Below are positions 1-11,090 of a stretch of 64,000 nucleotides of DNA, one piece after another. A model generated the notes under the pieces. The model did not search any database, was not told where the DNA came from, and saw only the letters and a program-made list of their open reading frames with translations. The position numbers and the translations under genes were made by a program. Origin of the DNA: Pictodentalium vernedei (lineage: Eukaryota; Mollusca; Scaphopoda; Dentaliida; Dentaliidae); assembly GCA_031216915.1 (NCBI GenBank), contig CM062297.1:537748971-537812970 (forward strand). The letters run 5' to 3'. Each line of letters opens with the position of its first letter. Position 1 is the first letter of the stretch.

Positions 1-2
1 GG

Positions 3-180
3 TCATCACTTCCAAGTCGTATTGAGTTGTTGAATGCGGTAATTTGCAAGGCTATATCTGTTGAAATGCCTGAATATGAAACACCCATTTGTGATTTAAT
101 TGAACAACTGATCAGCTCTGATCTGGCAATCGATCATTTAGTTGGTCTACTTCTTGTTTTGTTGACGACCAATGTGCACT
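3..180 (+). other. Possible 3' end of a coding exon, gene unknown
   Basis: A reading frame open from the left edge of the window ends at a TAG at 178-180 and has a protein-like composition (for example IELLNAVICKAISVEMPEY and CDLIEQLISSDLAIDHL). It has no visible start and I do not recognise the family. It could be the last exon of an upstream gene, an upstream fragment of the TEX2 locus, or transposon-derived. At about 59 codons, chance openness cannot be excluded. Confidence 0.22.
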
Positions 181-888
181 AGCATGTTCATTTGAAGGCC
201 AGCTTTTCTTATTACTGATTATAAATCATTGGGAATCACACAAACCACAAAATTTTAAATGTTCTGTTACAGGTAAAGTCTGCCATTGTAAAATGAAATT
301 ACAACAGCAGTTTTGTGTTAAACAAAATTTTCCTAATTTTGGGGACAACGGCAATGCCTTGACATTAATTTTTGCAGTGTTTTGCATAAAACATTCCATG
401 AAATAACATGTTAAGTTTGACAAAAAGTGTATCTTACCGGAATGTGTTTTAAACATATACTGAGGTTGCGGGGGTTTTGCAGGAGGAAGTACTGGTATGG
501 TGGGTGCTTTGATTTTTTTGTGGATTTTGTGAAGGTTGGAGGTGGGGGAGATCATTCTGATATGTTGGTGCAGTAGTGTGACCTATTGGAATGAGTTTTG
601 GTGATCTATAGTATTTTTTATCTCCCACCACATAATGGGATGGAGATATAGGAATCGGTTTTATCCATCCTTCTGTCCATCCTTCTTCATTCCTGATTCT
701 TACTTTTAAAAGGAAAACCGTTCAAGATATTTTTCTCATATTTGATATAGAGCTTTTTGGTGATAATATCATGAATAGGATTGCGAGTATTTCTTCAAGA
801 GTTATTTCCCTTGTTTGATTTTTTTTGTCATCACATTAGATTTCCTTGTTATGACATTCAAAGAAAACAGTGAAAGAGTTTTGGTGAT
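181..888. other. No gene seen; a pearl-like 5' hairpin end at about 612-720
   Basis: AT-rich sequence without a convincing reading frame. At about 612 an imperfect hairpin (atctccca ... tgggatggagat) is followed by 'atatagg' and a tccatcctt/tctgtccatcc tract. This is the layout of the 5' ends of the pearl-like elements further along. No matching 3' end was found, so it is a fragment at best. Confidence 0.35.
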
Positions 889-1636
889 AATCTCATGAAT
901 GGGATTTACTTGTACTAGTTGTGTCCAAAGTATTTCTTTGCTCTCTCTTGTTGGACTTAGTGACAGGGAATTGGCCATCCCATGGCATTTCACCTGTCAG
1001 ATTAGTCATTGTTTCCCTGTGACTACACTACAATATAGAGAGGGTATATATAACTGGTTTAAAAATGCTCATTAACAACTGACAGCCTCAATCACAACCT
1101 AGATTTTTCAGCAAAAAAATGAAAACACAGCCGCAATATGAATTCTGCAAACTCTCACAATCTCTAACACAAAAATAATAAATAACCCAGAGAAGTTATT
1201 TTGAGTTTTATCAGAAACATGGAATTTATTTGCTCTATCCCAAATTATCACTTTTATCCCTCAACAAAAATCAGGGGATATAGCGATCAGTCTTTTGTCG
1301 GTCCATCTGTCTGGATGTCCCATCCCTCCATCCATCTTACCAACCAGCCATCTCTCTGTCAGTCCATGCATCTGTCAGTCCATGCATGCATCTGTCAGTC
1401 CATGCATTCTCAATTAATTCAAGGCCAATAGTTTTGAACAAGATACAATGGTGTATATCGACAAGATGGAGAGAATATCACATTTTGTATTTTCACAGCC
1501 ATCACAAAATGGTTGCAGTCTGCCATTTTGTTCTGAAAAATATCAATTTCACTGTTTAAGCAGTGTTTGTATTCATATGAAAATGAAAAGTCAGTGAAAT
1601 TAGACCCTTTCTTTGAAAAGTGCTTGAATTTGTTTA
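889..1636 (+). repeat. Long interspersed repeat, copy 1 (second copy 13456-14214)
   Basis: About 750 bp match 13456-14214 in direct orientation with few differences by eye. Shared landmarks include ttggccatcccatggcattt, a tatatata box near 1050, a pearl-like hairpin start (cctcaacaaaaatcagggga, about 1259) followed by gtcggtccatctgtctgg, and an inverted pair aaaatgg...ctgccatttt near 1507-1531. Sequence diverges sharply at both edges. It is either a transposable element family or a duplicated genomic segment; no open frame supports a gene. Confidence 0.75.
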
Positions 1637-1939
1637 CATCCTTGAAAAGTACTTAATTTTCCACCACCTTCCTTGAATAGTACTTAAATTCAGTTTACCT
1701 AAAATCTTTTGTACCATAACCACATCTTTTTCATCTCTTCATAAAGGTTATGAACTGAAATTCCAAGAATTTCAGTTGCATCTTAATTTTATCACAAGAA
1801 CCTCTCTTCTTCTGAAGGATTCTCTAGAAAAGATTATCAATTGAAAGTATCCCCATTGCAAATTGACAAACAGCATGAAAAACTGCTGCTTATGTCTGAT
1901 TTTACTTGGCTTTTTCTTTTGATTTCATTGCGTAATGGT

Positions 1940-2266
1940 GTACTTGGGGGCAGATTCAAGTTTGTTAAAATCGAGTCCCTGGGTTAATATTTGGGCTGTC
2001 TGTTGGGGGGGGGGGGGGGGGGGGTGCAGCAACATGTAACATCCCTTGGAAGTTTGGCAGTGCTTGTTTACAGCTGATAGAATTAAAAGCAGTTACGAAG
2101 ACCCCTGATAAAAATCATCTGACATGGTCACTAGAGTTATGAGTAATCTCATGACTTCATTCCTCTGTAGTGTTGATGAACCATGACTAACTGAATGTGC
2201 CCCAAAATACTTCTTTGAGCCTTTTTGTCATGTGAGCAATTAAGGCCCCTTGCGGCCTCTTGTTAA
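1940..2266 (+). mobile_element. 3' end of a D-family pearl-like element
   Basis: The stretch near 1950 (attcaagtttgttaaaatcg, then ccctgggttaatatttgggc) matches the core unit of element D (36751-39487). The end has the D-family stem-loop aggccccttgcggcct (2243-2258) followed by the cttgtt tail. A long poly(G) run sits inside at about 2007-2022. The 5' part is missing. Confidence 0.6.
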
Positions 2267-2669
2267 ACAAGAACTTTGAAACAGTGATTTAGGTGTTAAT
2301 TATTTTTGGTGTAGAGAACAACTACCACAATTTTCATAACTAAACTTTTCTCTCAAGCATACATTATGCAGATTAGCCAGTCATTTTCATTTTTAAAAGT
2401 TCATAGTTGACAAAAAAAAACTAAAAGCAAACAAATGATTAAAACTCAAATAATTCATGGTTACTTGCTATGAAACTTAATACAGTTTATTGACAAGAGG
2501 AAATGGATATTACAGTTTGGGTTTTAACAGCTGTCAAAATTGGTCCCTCCCCCCCCCCCCCCCCCCCCCCCCCCCCCATCAGCCATGTTATTCTAAAAAT
2601 AGCAATTTCACTTTTGAAGCAAGAACTTCCTAAAGTTTATTCAGATTGTTTAGTATTACACTCCCAACC
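2267..2669. other. Unassigned sequence with a long poly(C) tract
   Basis: No gene or element end recognised. A poly(C) run of about 30 bases lies at roughly 2548-2577. The nearby 'catcagccatgttatt' recalls sequence next to the 1.5-kb repeat but is too short to assign. Confidence 0.4.
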
Positions 2670-2912
2670 TCCGTAATAGGTTTTGGCGGGCATAAAGTTG
2701 AGGTTTCCATTTGTCTGCACTTATTGCGATTTTGTCCCTGGACACATACCATAGTTATGACCCTTGTTACACTTTCCATACAAAACGGTTTGTACTGTAA
2801 CACGAGCTTCTGTTGTCAGAGTTTGATGTCCTTTGGTATGGTGAGAGACCAGCATGGGGGGAAAAGACATCCATGAATTGTTGGTTTCGTCCATGCATGC
2901 CTACATACTAAT

Positions 2913-2946
<34 letters not shown>

Positions 2947-5900
2947 GGGGAGGGGTAGATCAACTTGGAGGACCCCTGGGCCATCCCATCACCATCACAC
3001 ACACCCCCCCCCCCCCCCAGCACCATCTGGTGGTCATTGGGGCTATTGGGCTGGCCCATCATCCTTACAACTCCCCCCCCATCACCAGATGGTGGCAGAC
3101 AGGGGAGCCTGGGGCTGGGGACCCACACCCTCACCAGCCAAGAGGCCTTCCCACTAGGGCAACAGTGTAGATTCACTTTCTTCCCATAGATAAAGAATGG
3201 GCCACCCCAGAGAGCCATAACTGATGGCCATCACCCTCTCTCGCCCAGGCCCCTCATAGACATAAACCTCCTTCCAGTGATAAAGTCTATTAGACATATC
3301 TGTGACATAGAGGATACATGAAGTAAAAATTCCAGTCAAGAACCTGTGCAAGTGGCTAAAGTATGCCGTCCATACTACCTGCAATAAACCTTGTGCTTTT
3401 GAACATTGTAGGACAATACAGTGTCCAGATCAAAAGGGGTGCCCCTGAACCTAAACCCTGTCGTAAGTGTGGAGTTGGGATAAGGTCAGACACAGGTCTT
3501 TGTCAAGCTTGTGGTGGTTATCAAGTAGCCCAGAAGCTCATTCACACCAAAAAAAAAGATCGAGAAGAGATTTTGCAAAGGTTTTTGTCCAGCTTGAGGA
3601 AGTCCAAATTCCCATTTAAGACAAGTGTGATATTGGTTTGCACTGTCACTCACAACATGGCAACTGTGGACGACCTTATCGCAGAGATACTTGCGGAAAT
3701 GCCAGACCCCACCCCAGAGGGGCATCAGTTCATCGACCTGGACTCCCAGGCTCCTCTCCCTGTGTGGTTATGTTTTCATCAGAACAAACGAACAATGGGT
3801 GTCTACTCCTTATGGAGGAATGAGGGAGATGATCCGTTTGATCTCAAGAATATGAAAATTTTGGATGGTAGAGAAGCCCGGGCAGGCCACATAGTCATAG
3901 ATGCTAGGATGACAGACAAGAGAGCTGCACAGCTCGTCAGACAACTTTAGGATGGTGAATATCTCTTGAAAATCAAATTCCTGCGTGAGCATGATGAAGG
4001 AGACTGGGTAGTCAAAGACAAGTTTTACCCTGTGAAGGAAGAAAGGCCAAGGCATTGTCGAAATCACACAAAACACCAAACCAGGCATCCTGCCGGGAAT
4101 TTGACAGCCAGTACTACAAAACTGCCTATCCTGTCACAGCTGTGGTCTACAGGGCTCTATCCTCTCAGAGACCCAGACCCAGCAAACCTAGCACCAATGA
4201 AAGAAGGTGATCTCAACTGTGTCGCGCAAAGAGTGGTTAACACTTTGATGGCACTCTTAGAGAACCAGGCGACAGAAAATCGAGAAGTGGGAGAAGTGAG
4301 ACCATGGCACTGGTACAGCATCGACGATGTGGCTGAGCTCGAGAAAATCCTCAAGCAAGCCATCATTGTGAAAGACATAGCTGGCGAGGATATCTACTCT
4401 AGTGGCAGATATGCAGGACATGCTAACTGCACATACAGAACCATAGAGCTCATCTGTCTGGTCCAAAGACCTGCACTTCCCCCAGTCCAGACATGTTCAC
4501 ATATACGAGGGTGATATCTGGGAAGCCATCAGACAGGCCACCCAAAATGAGCCAATCGCTGTCTGGCAACTCAGAGATGGCCAGGATAGACAGCTCAGCG
4601 TCGACCAGTTTGTGCTCCAAGACGGCCGCACCTACAGTACACAGGAGACCCATCAAACCCTCCAAGAAGCCTGCACCCATCTAGGCGATGAGTCACTCGC
4701 TGATAGGATTTTTGGGGTGAACCACATGGCCAGCATTATGACCAAAGAGCACAACAGTTGGAAGCCAACCCCAGCCGGCCTCCTTGATGACATCCAAAAG
4801 GCCTGCATGGAGCATAGCCATGGCGATTTCTGGAACTCCATAACCTACGACACAAGAGAGGTGTTACCCAGCCAGCTTCCAGGGGAGAGGCAAGGCCAAA
4901 CCCTATTTCGACAGATTGGACTCCCCATCCACCGGATGACCAGAGTGGCCATCAATGGGGGCCTCTCTAAAGACATCAGCACAGGCTTCGCCGAGGTCCA
5001 GGAGTGTGAGTTCAAACAAGTGGTTCACCCCGTCATCCTGGCCTGGTTTGAGAAGCATTTCGCCAAGCAGGGCTGGGTCCCACACCTCTGCTCGCCTTCC
5101 TCATGGAGTCGGGTCTCCTAACACGTCATTGCATTCGAGAAGCAAGCCGAGGTCTGGCTTCCAGAGGGCTGAGGACCAGGGCTGCAGCATTATTGGTAAG
5201 TTCATTTAGGGTGCAAAAAGCCGATTGTAAACGATTGACTCGCCGCCTTGTCACGGATCAGGGTGAATTAGATTATCTTATGAGAGACACTCGTCAAAGA
5301 GGCACCCTGGTTGGCGCACTCCAACAGTGCACTTTGGGCCACATCCTCATGTATTATGATGGTTCACAACCCCAGTATGCTCACATAAGGGCATCTATGC
5401 TAGCCTATGCCCATATTAACCTCCACAGTATGTTGCAGTGCTTTGATGAAAAAGAGGCGGTTCAAGTGGCAACAGACAGCATGTATGTGAAAAAGGCCGA
5501 GCTACACAATTTCGATGGTGTCGAGGCATATATGGCTCCCAGACTTCAGGACTGCGGAGAGGAGTTGTGTGCAAGCTGCCTCACTGGAGAGCCTTATCTC
5601 CCACCAATAGCCCCAGCTTAGTGATGTCACAAGGGCGAGCAGCTGTACATGCCACAGGAACACGCTGACTACCCCCAAAGCCCGAGTATGTCAGCCAGGC
5701 CAAACAGCTGGCCAACTCAACTGCTTCATTGACCCACCATCGGTTGAGCTACCTCAACAGTGGAGGTGGTAGGGGCAAGACAACGAGAGTGATTCAAGCT
5801 CTTCAGAGTGGGAGACCCACTTGTCTTTACCCCAACTCATCGCCTCGCCAAAAGAGATGAAAGGTGGGTGGGGGGGGGGGGGGGGGTCAAGGCCCAGACC

Positions 5901-6856
5901 TACCATAGCTTCTTCCTGTGGAGCGGCCAGAACGACTGGACGCCAGACCGCATGGGCCAGAAGTTCATCCCCCGTGCCATCATCTAGGATGAGGTCTACA
6001 CTGTGCCCCGGCCTATCCTAGAAATGTTCTTGGACTGGCTGGACCAGCGTGGGGTCCAGGTTATCTGCTGTGGTGATCAAGGCCAACCACCACCAATCGC
6101 AGGTGAGATGCCTCATGACTGGTTGCATCAAGCAAAGAGGTCAAGGCAGACCACCGGGCAAAAGATGATGCTCTCAGGGCCCTGGAAAGGCACATCTGCC
6201 TCCAAGCTGATAAGGTCCTGTGTCTGGAGATGCGGAAGGCTCTCCCGATATGTCTCGGATGGGAGCCCTTCATGGAGCAGTGGTGGCCAGGGGACCTGAT
6301 CCTCGTTAGCCGGCAGAAGGTTCACAACCAGACACAAGAGTTGTTACTCCAAAGAGACAAGGAATACTTTCCAGACTAGTGTTGGGAGGTTAACCGAAAA
6401 TACAACTTGGTCAGTTACTTAAAAACACCGACCGACCTGAACTTGAGATAACCGTCAGGACACACACCGTTATTTAACTGCACAATCTTGAATGCTGTCA
6501 CTGCGTGTAATGTGTTAAATAAAAGGGGGAAATCACAGAAAAAAATCAGAGCCAGGTATTCCTAATAAATAACTTTTGATCCCCTAATATAATCGTATTT
6601 AGATATTAAATAAACTTTCTTTCGAAAGACGAATGAAATGATAAAAATCACCCCATTCATTGTGAGATTGAAAACGCCACCTGGTTTTGGACATAAAATA
6701 AAACAAACATCGAATTACCAAAATGATCACACACTTCACTTGAATGCAATATCCTTGAATCTGCTGGCCACTGTCAGTAATTTCTATGTATCTGTTTGAA
6801 TGGAATTAAAATAAAAAACAGTTGGACATGACACTTGTTCCAATAACATTTTCAAG

Positions 6857-7126
6857 ACTGCAGGCAGGCCTGAAAATAAGCAGTCTGACTTTGCAGAATG
6901 AGGTCCCCAGAGGGTGAATTTGATGATGCTATCCCATACAGTGGGCCAATTTATCCTCTGGGTACCTCTTTCTGTTTCGTTTTGAGACCTTGATTCAGAT
7001 TGAGGCCCACAGAGGGTGAATTTAGTGATGCTACCCTACTGTACAGGGTAGCATCACTAAATTCTCCATCTGGGGACCTCATTTTACAGATGACAGACTG
7101 TCTATTTTCAGGCTTGACTGCAGGCC
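6857..7126. repeat. Foldback (inverted-repeat) element inside the hAT
   Basis: Two arms of about 80 bp are inverted copies of one another. The left contains cctgaaaataagcagtctg and gaatgaggtccccagagggt; the right contains ctggggacctcatttt and cagactgtctattttcagg. A second, inner palindrome built from the same sequence (gatgctaccct / agggtagcatc) lies at 7001-7082. This is MITE-like; no coding capacity. Confidence 0.75.
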
Positions 7127-7854
7127 AGGATTCGGGGCTTCTTTCAGTATCAATACACGAAACTCAACACGATATTCATTAATTTTCATGACCTTCAACA
7201 TCAACGTCAAAACACTGTATCTGTAAAATGATCATTTTATCAAATGCGGTTTCCTTTGCTAAACTGGAATTTACTACTTGCGCCGCATCTATACTGTCTG
7301 ATATATTTATTTTTACATGTATATTTAAAAGTTTGAACCTGAAAAAAGGTTTCAAATTCATAGTGAAGTCCGATAAAATTAGGGTTACAATGACCTAAAT
7401 GAGCAACTTTTACTTTGTAAAATTTTTAGTGTTGACATAATTGTTTAGGGTTTGTCTGGTTACCCTAAACAAAGGAATTTTTTTTCTTTGGCCTGACATT
7501 TCACAACATTACACCTTCAGCATTTTTTTTTACCCAAGTTGTGAACATTTTCCTCTTGTCTTGTGTGTGGTGGGGGGGGGGGGGGGGGGGGGGGGGAGGG
7601 GAGGGGAGGCTTCCCAATGCTATTCAGCTATATATCTGTGAATAATCTTTATTGTCTTCTGGATTAATTGTTCACTGTCCATTTATGCATCACCTGAAGA
7701 TGTGTTGCTGCGCTATATATAATCTCATAATTTAGAGAGAGGGGAAGGTACACTTGCACTTTTATTAGTCCCCTACGGGAACCGTAAGGAGACTATAGGA
7801 TTGCACTCCATCTGTCTGTCTGTCTGTCCATCCGTCTGTCCGTCTGTCTGTCTG

Positions 7855-9568
7855 TTTTTAGCTCAACTTGACAAAGTCAAGCTGAGCTATTGCCATCACT
7901 TCTCGTCCGTCGGCGTACGTACGTACTTACGTATGTACGTACGTACGTACGTTAGTACGTTAGTACGTACGTCCACAATTTCCTTTGGCACACCTCACAG
8001 GTCACATTTATGATCAGATTACTTTGAAACTTGGTATGCTTGTTTGGGGTGACCTCTAGATGGGAGCTATCGATTTTCTTCAATTTCCGTCAAAAAATGT
8101 TGCCGCGGCCAACGTTCTTAGAACTTAGTTTAGTCAAACCACAATATTTCCCTTTGGCACACCCTACAGGGCACATTTATGATTTGATTGCTTTGAAACC
8201 TGGTGTGCTTATTTAGGGTGACCTCTAGATGGGAGCTATCGATTTTCTTCAATTTCCGGCAAAAAATGTTGCCACGGCCAACATTCGTAGAACTTAGTTT
8301 AGTCAGACCTCAATATTTCCCTTTGGCACACCCTACAGGGTACATTTACGATCAGATTGCTTTGAAACCTGGTATGCTTGTTTGGGTAGACCTCTAGATG
8401 GGAGCTATCGATTTTCTTCAATTTCTGTCAAAAAATGTTGCCGCGGCCAACGTTCTTAGAACTTAGTTTAGTCAGAAGACTCAATATTTCCCTTTGGCAC
8501 ACCCTACAGGGTACATTTATGATCGGATTGCTTTGAAACCTGGCATGCTTGTTTGGGGTGACCTCTAGATGGGAGCTATCGATTTTCTTCAATTTCCGTC
8601 AAAAAATGTTGCCGCGGCCAACGTTCTTAGAACTTAGTTTAGTCAAACCACAATATTTCCCTTTGGCACACCCTACAGGGCACATTTATGATTTGATTGC
8701 TTTGAAATGTGGTATGCTTATTTAGGGTGACCTCTAGATGGGAGCTATCGATTTCCTTCAATTTCCGGCAATAAATGTTGCCACGGCCAACGTTCGTAGA
8801 ACTTAGTTTAGTCAGACCTCAATATTTCCCTTTGGCACACCCTGCAGGGCCCATATATGATCAGATTGCTTTGAAACCTGGTATGCTTGTTTGGGGATAC
8901 CTCTAGATGGGAGCTATTTTTTTCAATTTCCGTCAAAAAATGTTGCGGCCAACATTCTTAGAACTTAGTTTAGTCAGAAGACTCAATATTTCCCATTGGC
9001 ACACCCTACAGGGAACATTTATGATCGGATTGCTTTGAAACCTGGCATGCTTGTTTGGGGTGACCTCCAGATGGGAGCTATCGATTTTCTTCAATTTCTG
9101 TCAAAAAATGTTGCCGCGGCCAACGTTTTTAGAACTCAGTTTAGTCAGACCACAATATTTCCCTTTGGCACACCCTACAGGGCACATTTATGATTTGATT
9201 GCTTTGAAACCTGGTATGCTTGTTTGGGGAGACCTCTAGATGGGAGCTATCGATTTTCTTCAATTTCCGTCAAAAAATGTTGCCACGGCCAACGTTCTTA
9301 GAATTTAGTCGAGTCAGACCACAATATTTCCCTTTTGTACACCCTACAGGGCACATTTATGATCGGATTGCTTTGAAACCTGGCATGCTTGTTTGGGAAG
9401 GCCTCTAGATGGGAGCTATCGATTTTCTTCGGTTTCTGTCAAAAAATGTTGCCACTGGCCCAAAAAAATGACACTGGTACCAATGATCTTCAATTTTGCC
9501 ATTTCATTTATAACTTACCAAGTTCAAGTTTGTCAAGTTGAGCTACAGTGTCATTGACACTTTCATTT
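7855..9568 (+). mobile_element. Pearl-like element A, inserted in element C
   Basis: The 5' end is a hairpin (agctcaacttgac-aaa-gtcaagctgagct). It is followed by cgtccgtcgg and a self-complementary (GTAC)n tract (7915-7975), then about nine ~169-bp core units. The 3' end has the inverted copy caagttgagct, the stem-loop agtgtca-t-tgacact (9546-9560) and the tail ttcattt. The flanks, ctgtctgttttt on the left and atgttaccacc on the right, join into the sequence found uninterrupted at about 10036-10058 and 10322-10343. This gives an internal empty site. Confidence 0.85.
7976..9460 (+). repeat. Tandem ~169-bp array, core of element A
   Basis: The landmark acctctagatgggagctatc recurs at 8052, 8221, 8390, 8561, 8730, 8899, 9063 (one change), 9232 and 9401, spaced 164-171 bp and mostly 169. 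Units alternate between two subtypes: atttatgatttgattgcttt versus atttatgatcggattgcttt. That pattern suggests a higher-order duplication of unit pairs or triples. Short open frames running through the array come from the repeat length and are not genes. Confidence 0.95.
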
Positions 9569-11090
9569 ATGTTACCACCTCTCCCTCCAACATGCTTTAA
9601 GCTACACCTTTCATATTTGGTACATGGATAAATGGTTCTGAGGGGATGATGCACGCTCAAATTTTTTTTTTTCACAATCCAAGATGGCGGAATGGCGGCC
9701 ATTTTTGTTGTGTTTTTTAAGCTTTTTTTCTCTATTTTCATGTTACCACCCTTCTCACCAACATGGTTGAAGCTACACTTTGCATATTTGGCACATGGAT
9801 AGAGGGTTGGGAGGAGATGATGCACGATCAATATTTTTTCTTCAAAATCCAAGATGGCGGCATGGCGGCCATTTTTGTTGTGTTTTTTTAAGCTTTTTTC
9901 TCTATTTTATGTTACCACCCCTCACTCCAACATAGTTCAAGCTACACCTTTTATATCTGGCACATGGATAGAGGGTTGTAATGGGATGTGCACTCTGTCC
10001 GTCCGTCCGTCCATCCATCCATCCGTCCGTCCGTCTGTCTGTTTTTTATGTTACCACCTCTCCCACCAACATGCTTTAAGCTGCACCTTTCATATTTGGT
10101 ACATGGATAAATGGTTCTGAGGGGATGATGCACGCTCAAAATTTTTTTTTCAAAATCCAAGATGGCAGAATGACGGCCATTTTTGTTGTGTTTTTAAAGC
10201 TTTTTTTCACTCCAACATGGTTCAAGCTACACTTTTTATATCTGGCACATGGATAGAGGGTTGTAATGGGATGTGCACTCTGTCCGTCTGTCCATCCATC
10301 TGTCTGTCCGTCGGTCTGTCTGTCTGTTTTTTATGTTACCACCTCTCCCTCCAACATGCTTTAAGCTATACTTTTCATATTTGGTACATGGATAAATGGT
10401 TCTGAGGGGATGATGCACGCTCAAAATTTTTTTTTCAAAATCCAAGATGGCGGAATGGCGGCCATTTTTGTTGTGTTTTTTAAGCTTTTTTCTCTATTTT
10501 ATGTTACCACCCCTCACTCCAACATGGTTCAAGCTACACTTTTTATATCTGGCACATGGATAGAGGGTTGTAATGGGATATTGCACGTTCAATATTTTTT
10601 TTCCAATATTCAAAATGGCGCCATGGCAACCATTTCTGTTGTGTTTTTTAAGCTTTTTTCTCTATTTTATGTTACCACTGCTTCCTCCAACATGGTTCAA
10701 GCTGCACTTTTCATACATGGTACATGGATAAAGGGGTTGTGAGGAGATTATGCACGCTCAATATTTTTTTTCAAAATCTAGCAGCTGTCTGTCTGTCCGT
10801 CTGTCTGTCTGTTTTTATGTTACCACCTCTCCCTCCAACATGCTTCATGCTACACCTTTCATATTTGGTACATGGATAAATGGTTCTGAGGGGATGATGC
10901 ACAGTCAATATTTATTTTTCAAAATCCAAGATGGCAGAATGGCGGCCATTTTTGTTGTGTTTTTTAAGCTTTTTTCTCTATTTTATGTTACCACCCCTCC
11001 CTCCAACATGGTTCAAGCTACGCCTTTCATATATGGTACATAAAGGGTTGTGAGGGGATTATGCACGCTCAATATTTTTTTTTCAAAATC
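9569..11090 (+). repeat. Tandem ~168-bp array with GTCY insertions, core of element C
   Basis: The landmark atgttaccacc recurs at 9569, 9740, 9909, 10048, 10333, 10501, 10679, 10817 and 10985. Normal spacing is 168-171 bp. Shorter intervals (138-139 bp) occur where a gtccgtctgtctg tract replaces part of a unit (about 9995-10045, 10281-10330, 10784-10815). Each full unit carries aagatggcgg...ggcggccattttt, an inverted ATGGC/GCCAT pair. Confidence 0.95.

Noticed and set aside
1040-1060. tatatata box in the 750-bp repeat as a host promoter
   Set aside because: It is repeated in the second copy at about 13610 and no transcription unit follows either copy.
2901-3218. Proline- and glycine-rich frames over poly(G)/poly(C) runs here and at 46783-47399, 48918-49245, 49621-50083
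   Set aside because: Homopolymer translations; composition follows the tract, not a gene.
8031-9408. Series of short + strand reading frames with near-identical peptides (FFNFRQKMLPRPTF-like)
   Set aside because: They recur every 169 bp because they are read through the tandem core of element A. The unit carries a long frame by chance, and unit length changes break it.
9854-10445. Frames rich in SVRPS/VCPS and their opposite-strand partners
   Set aside because: Translations of GTCY microsatellites and the 168-bp core of element C; no protein family signature.
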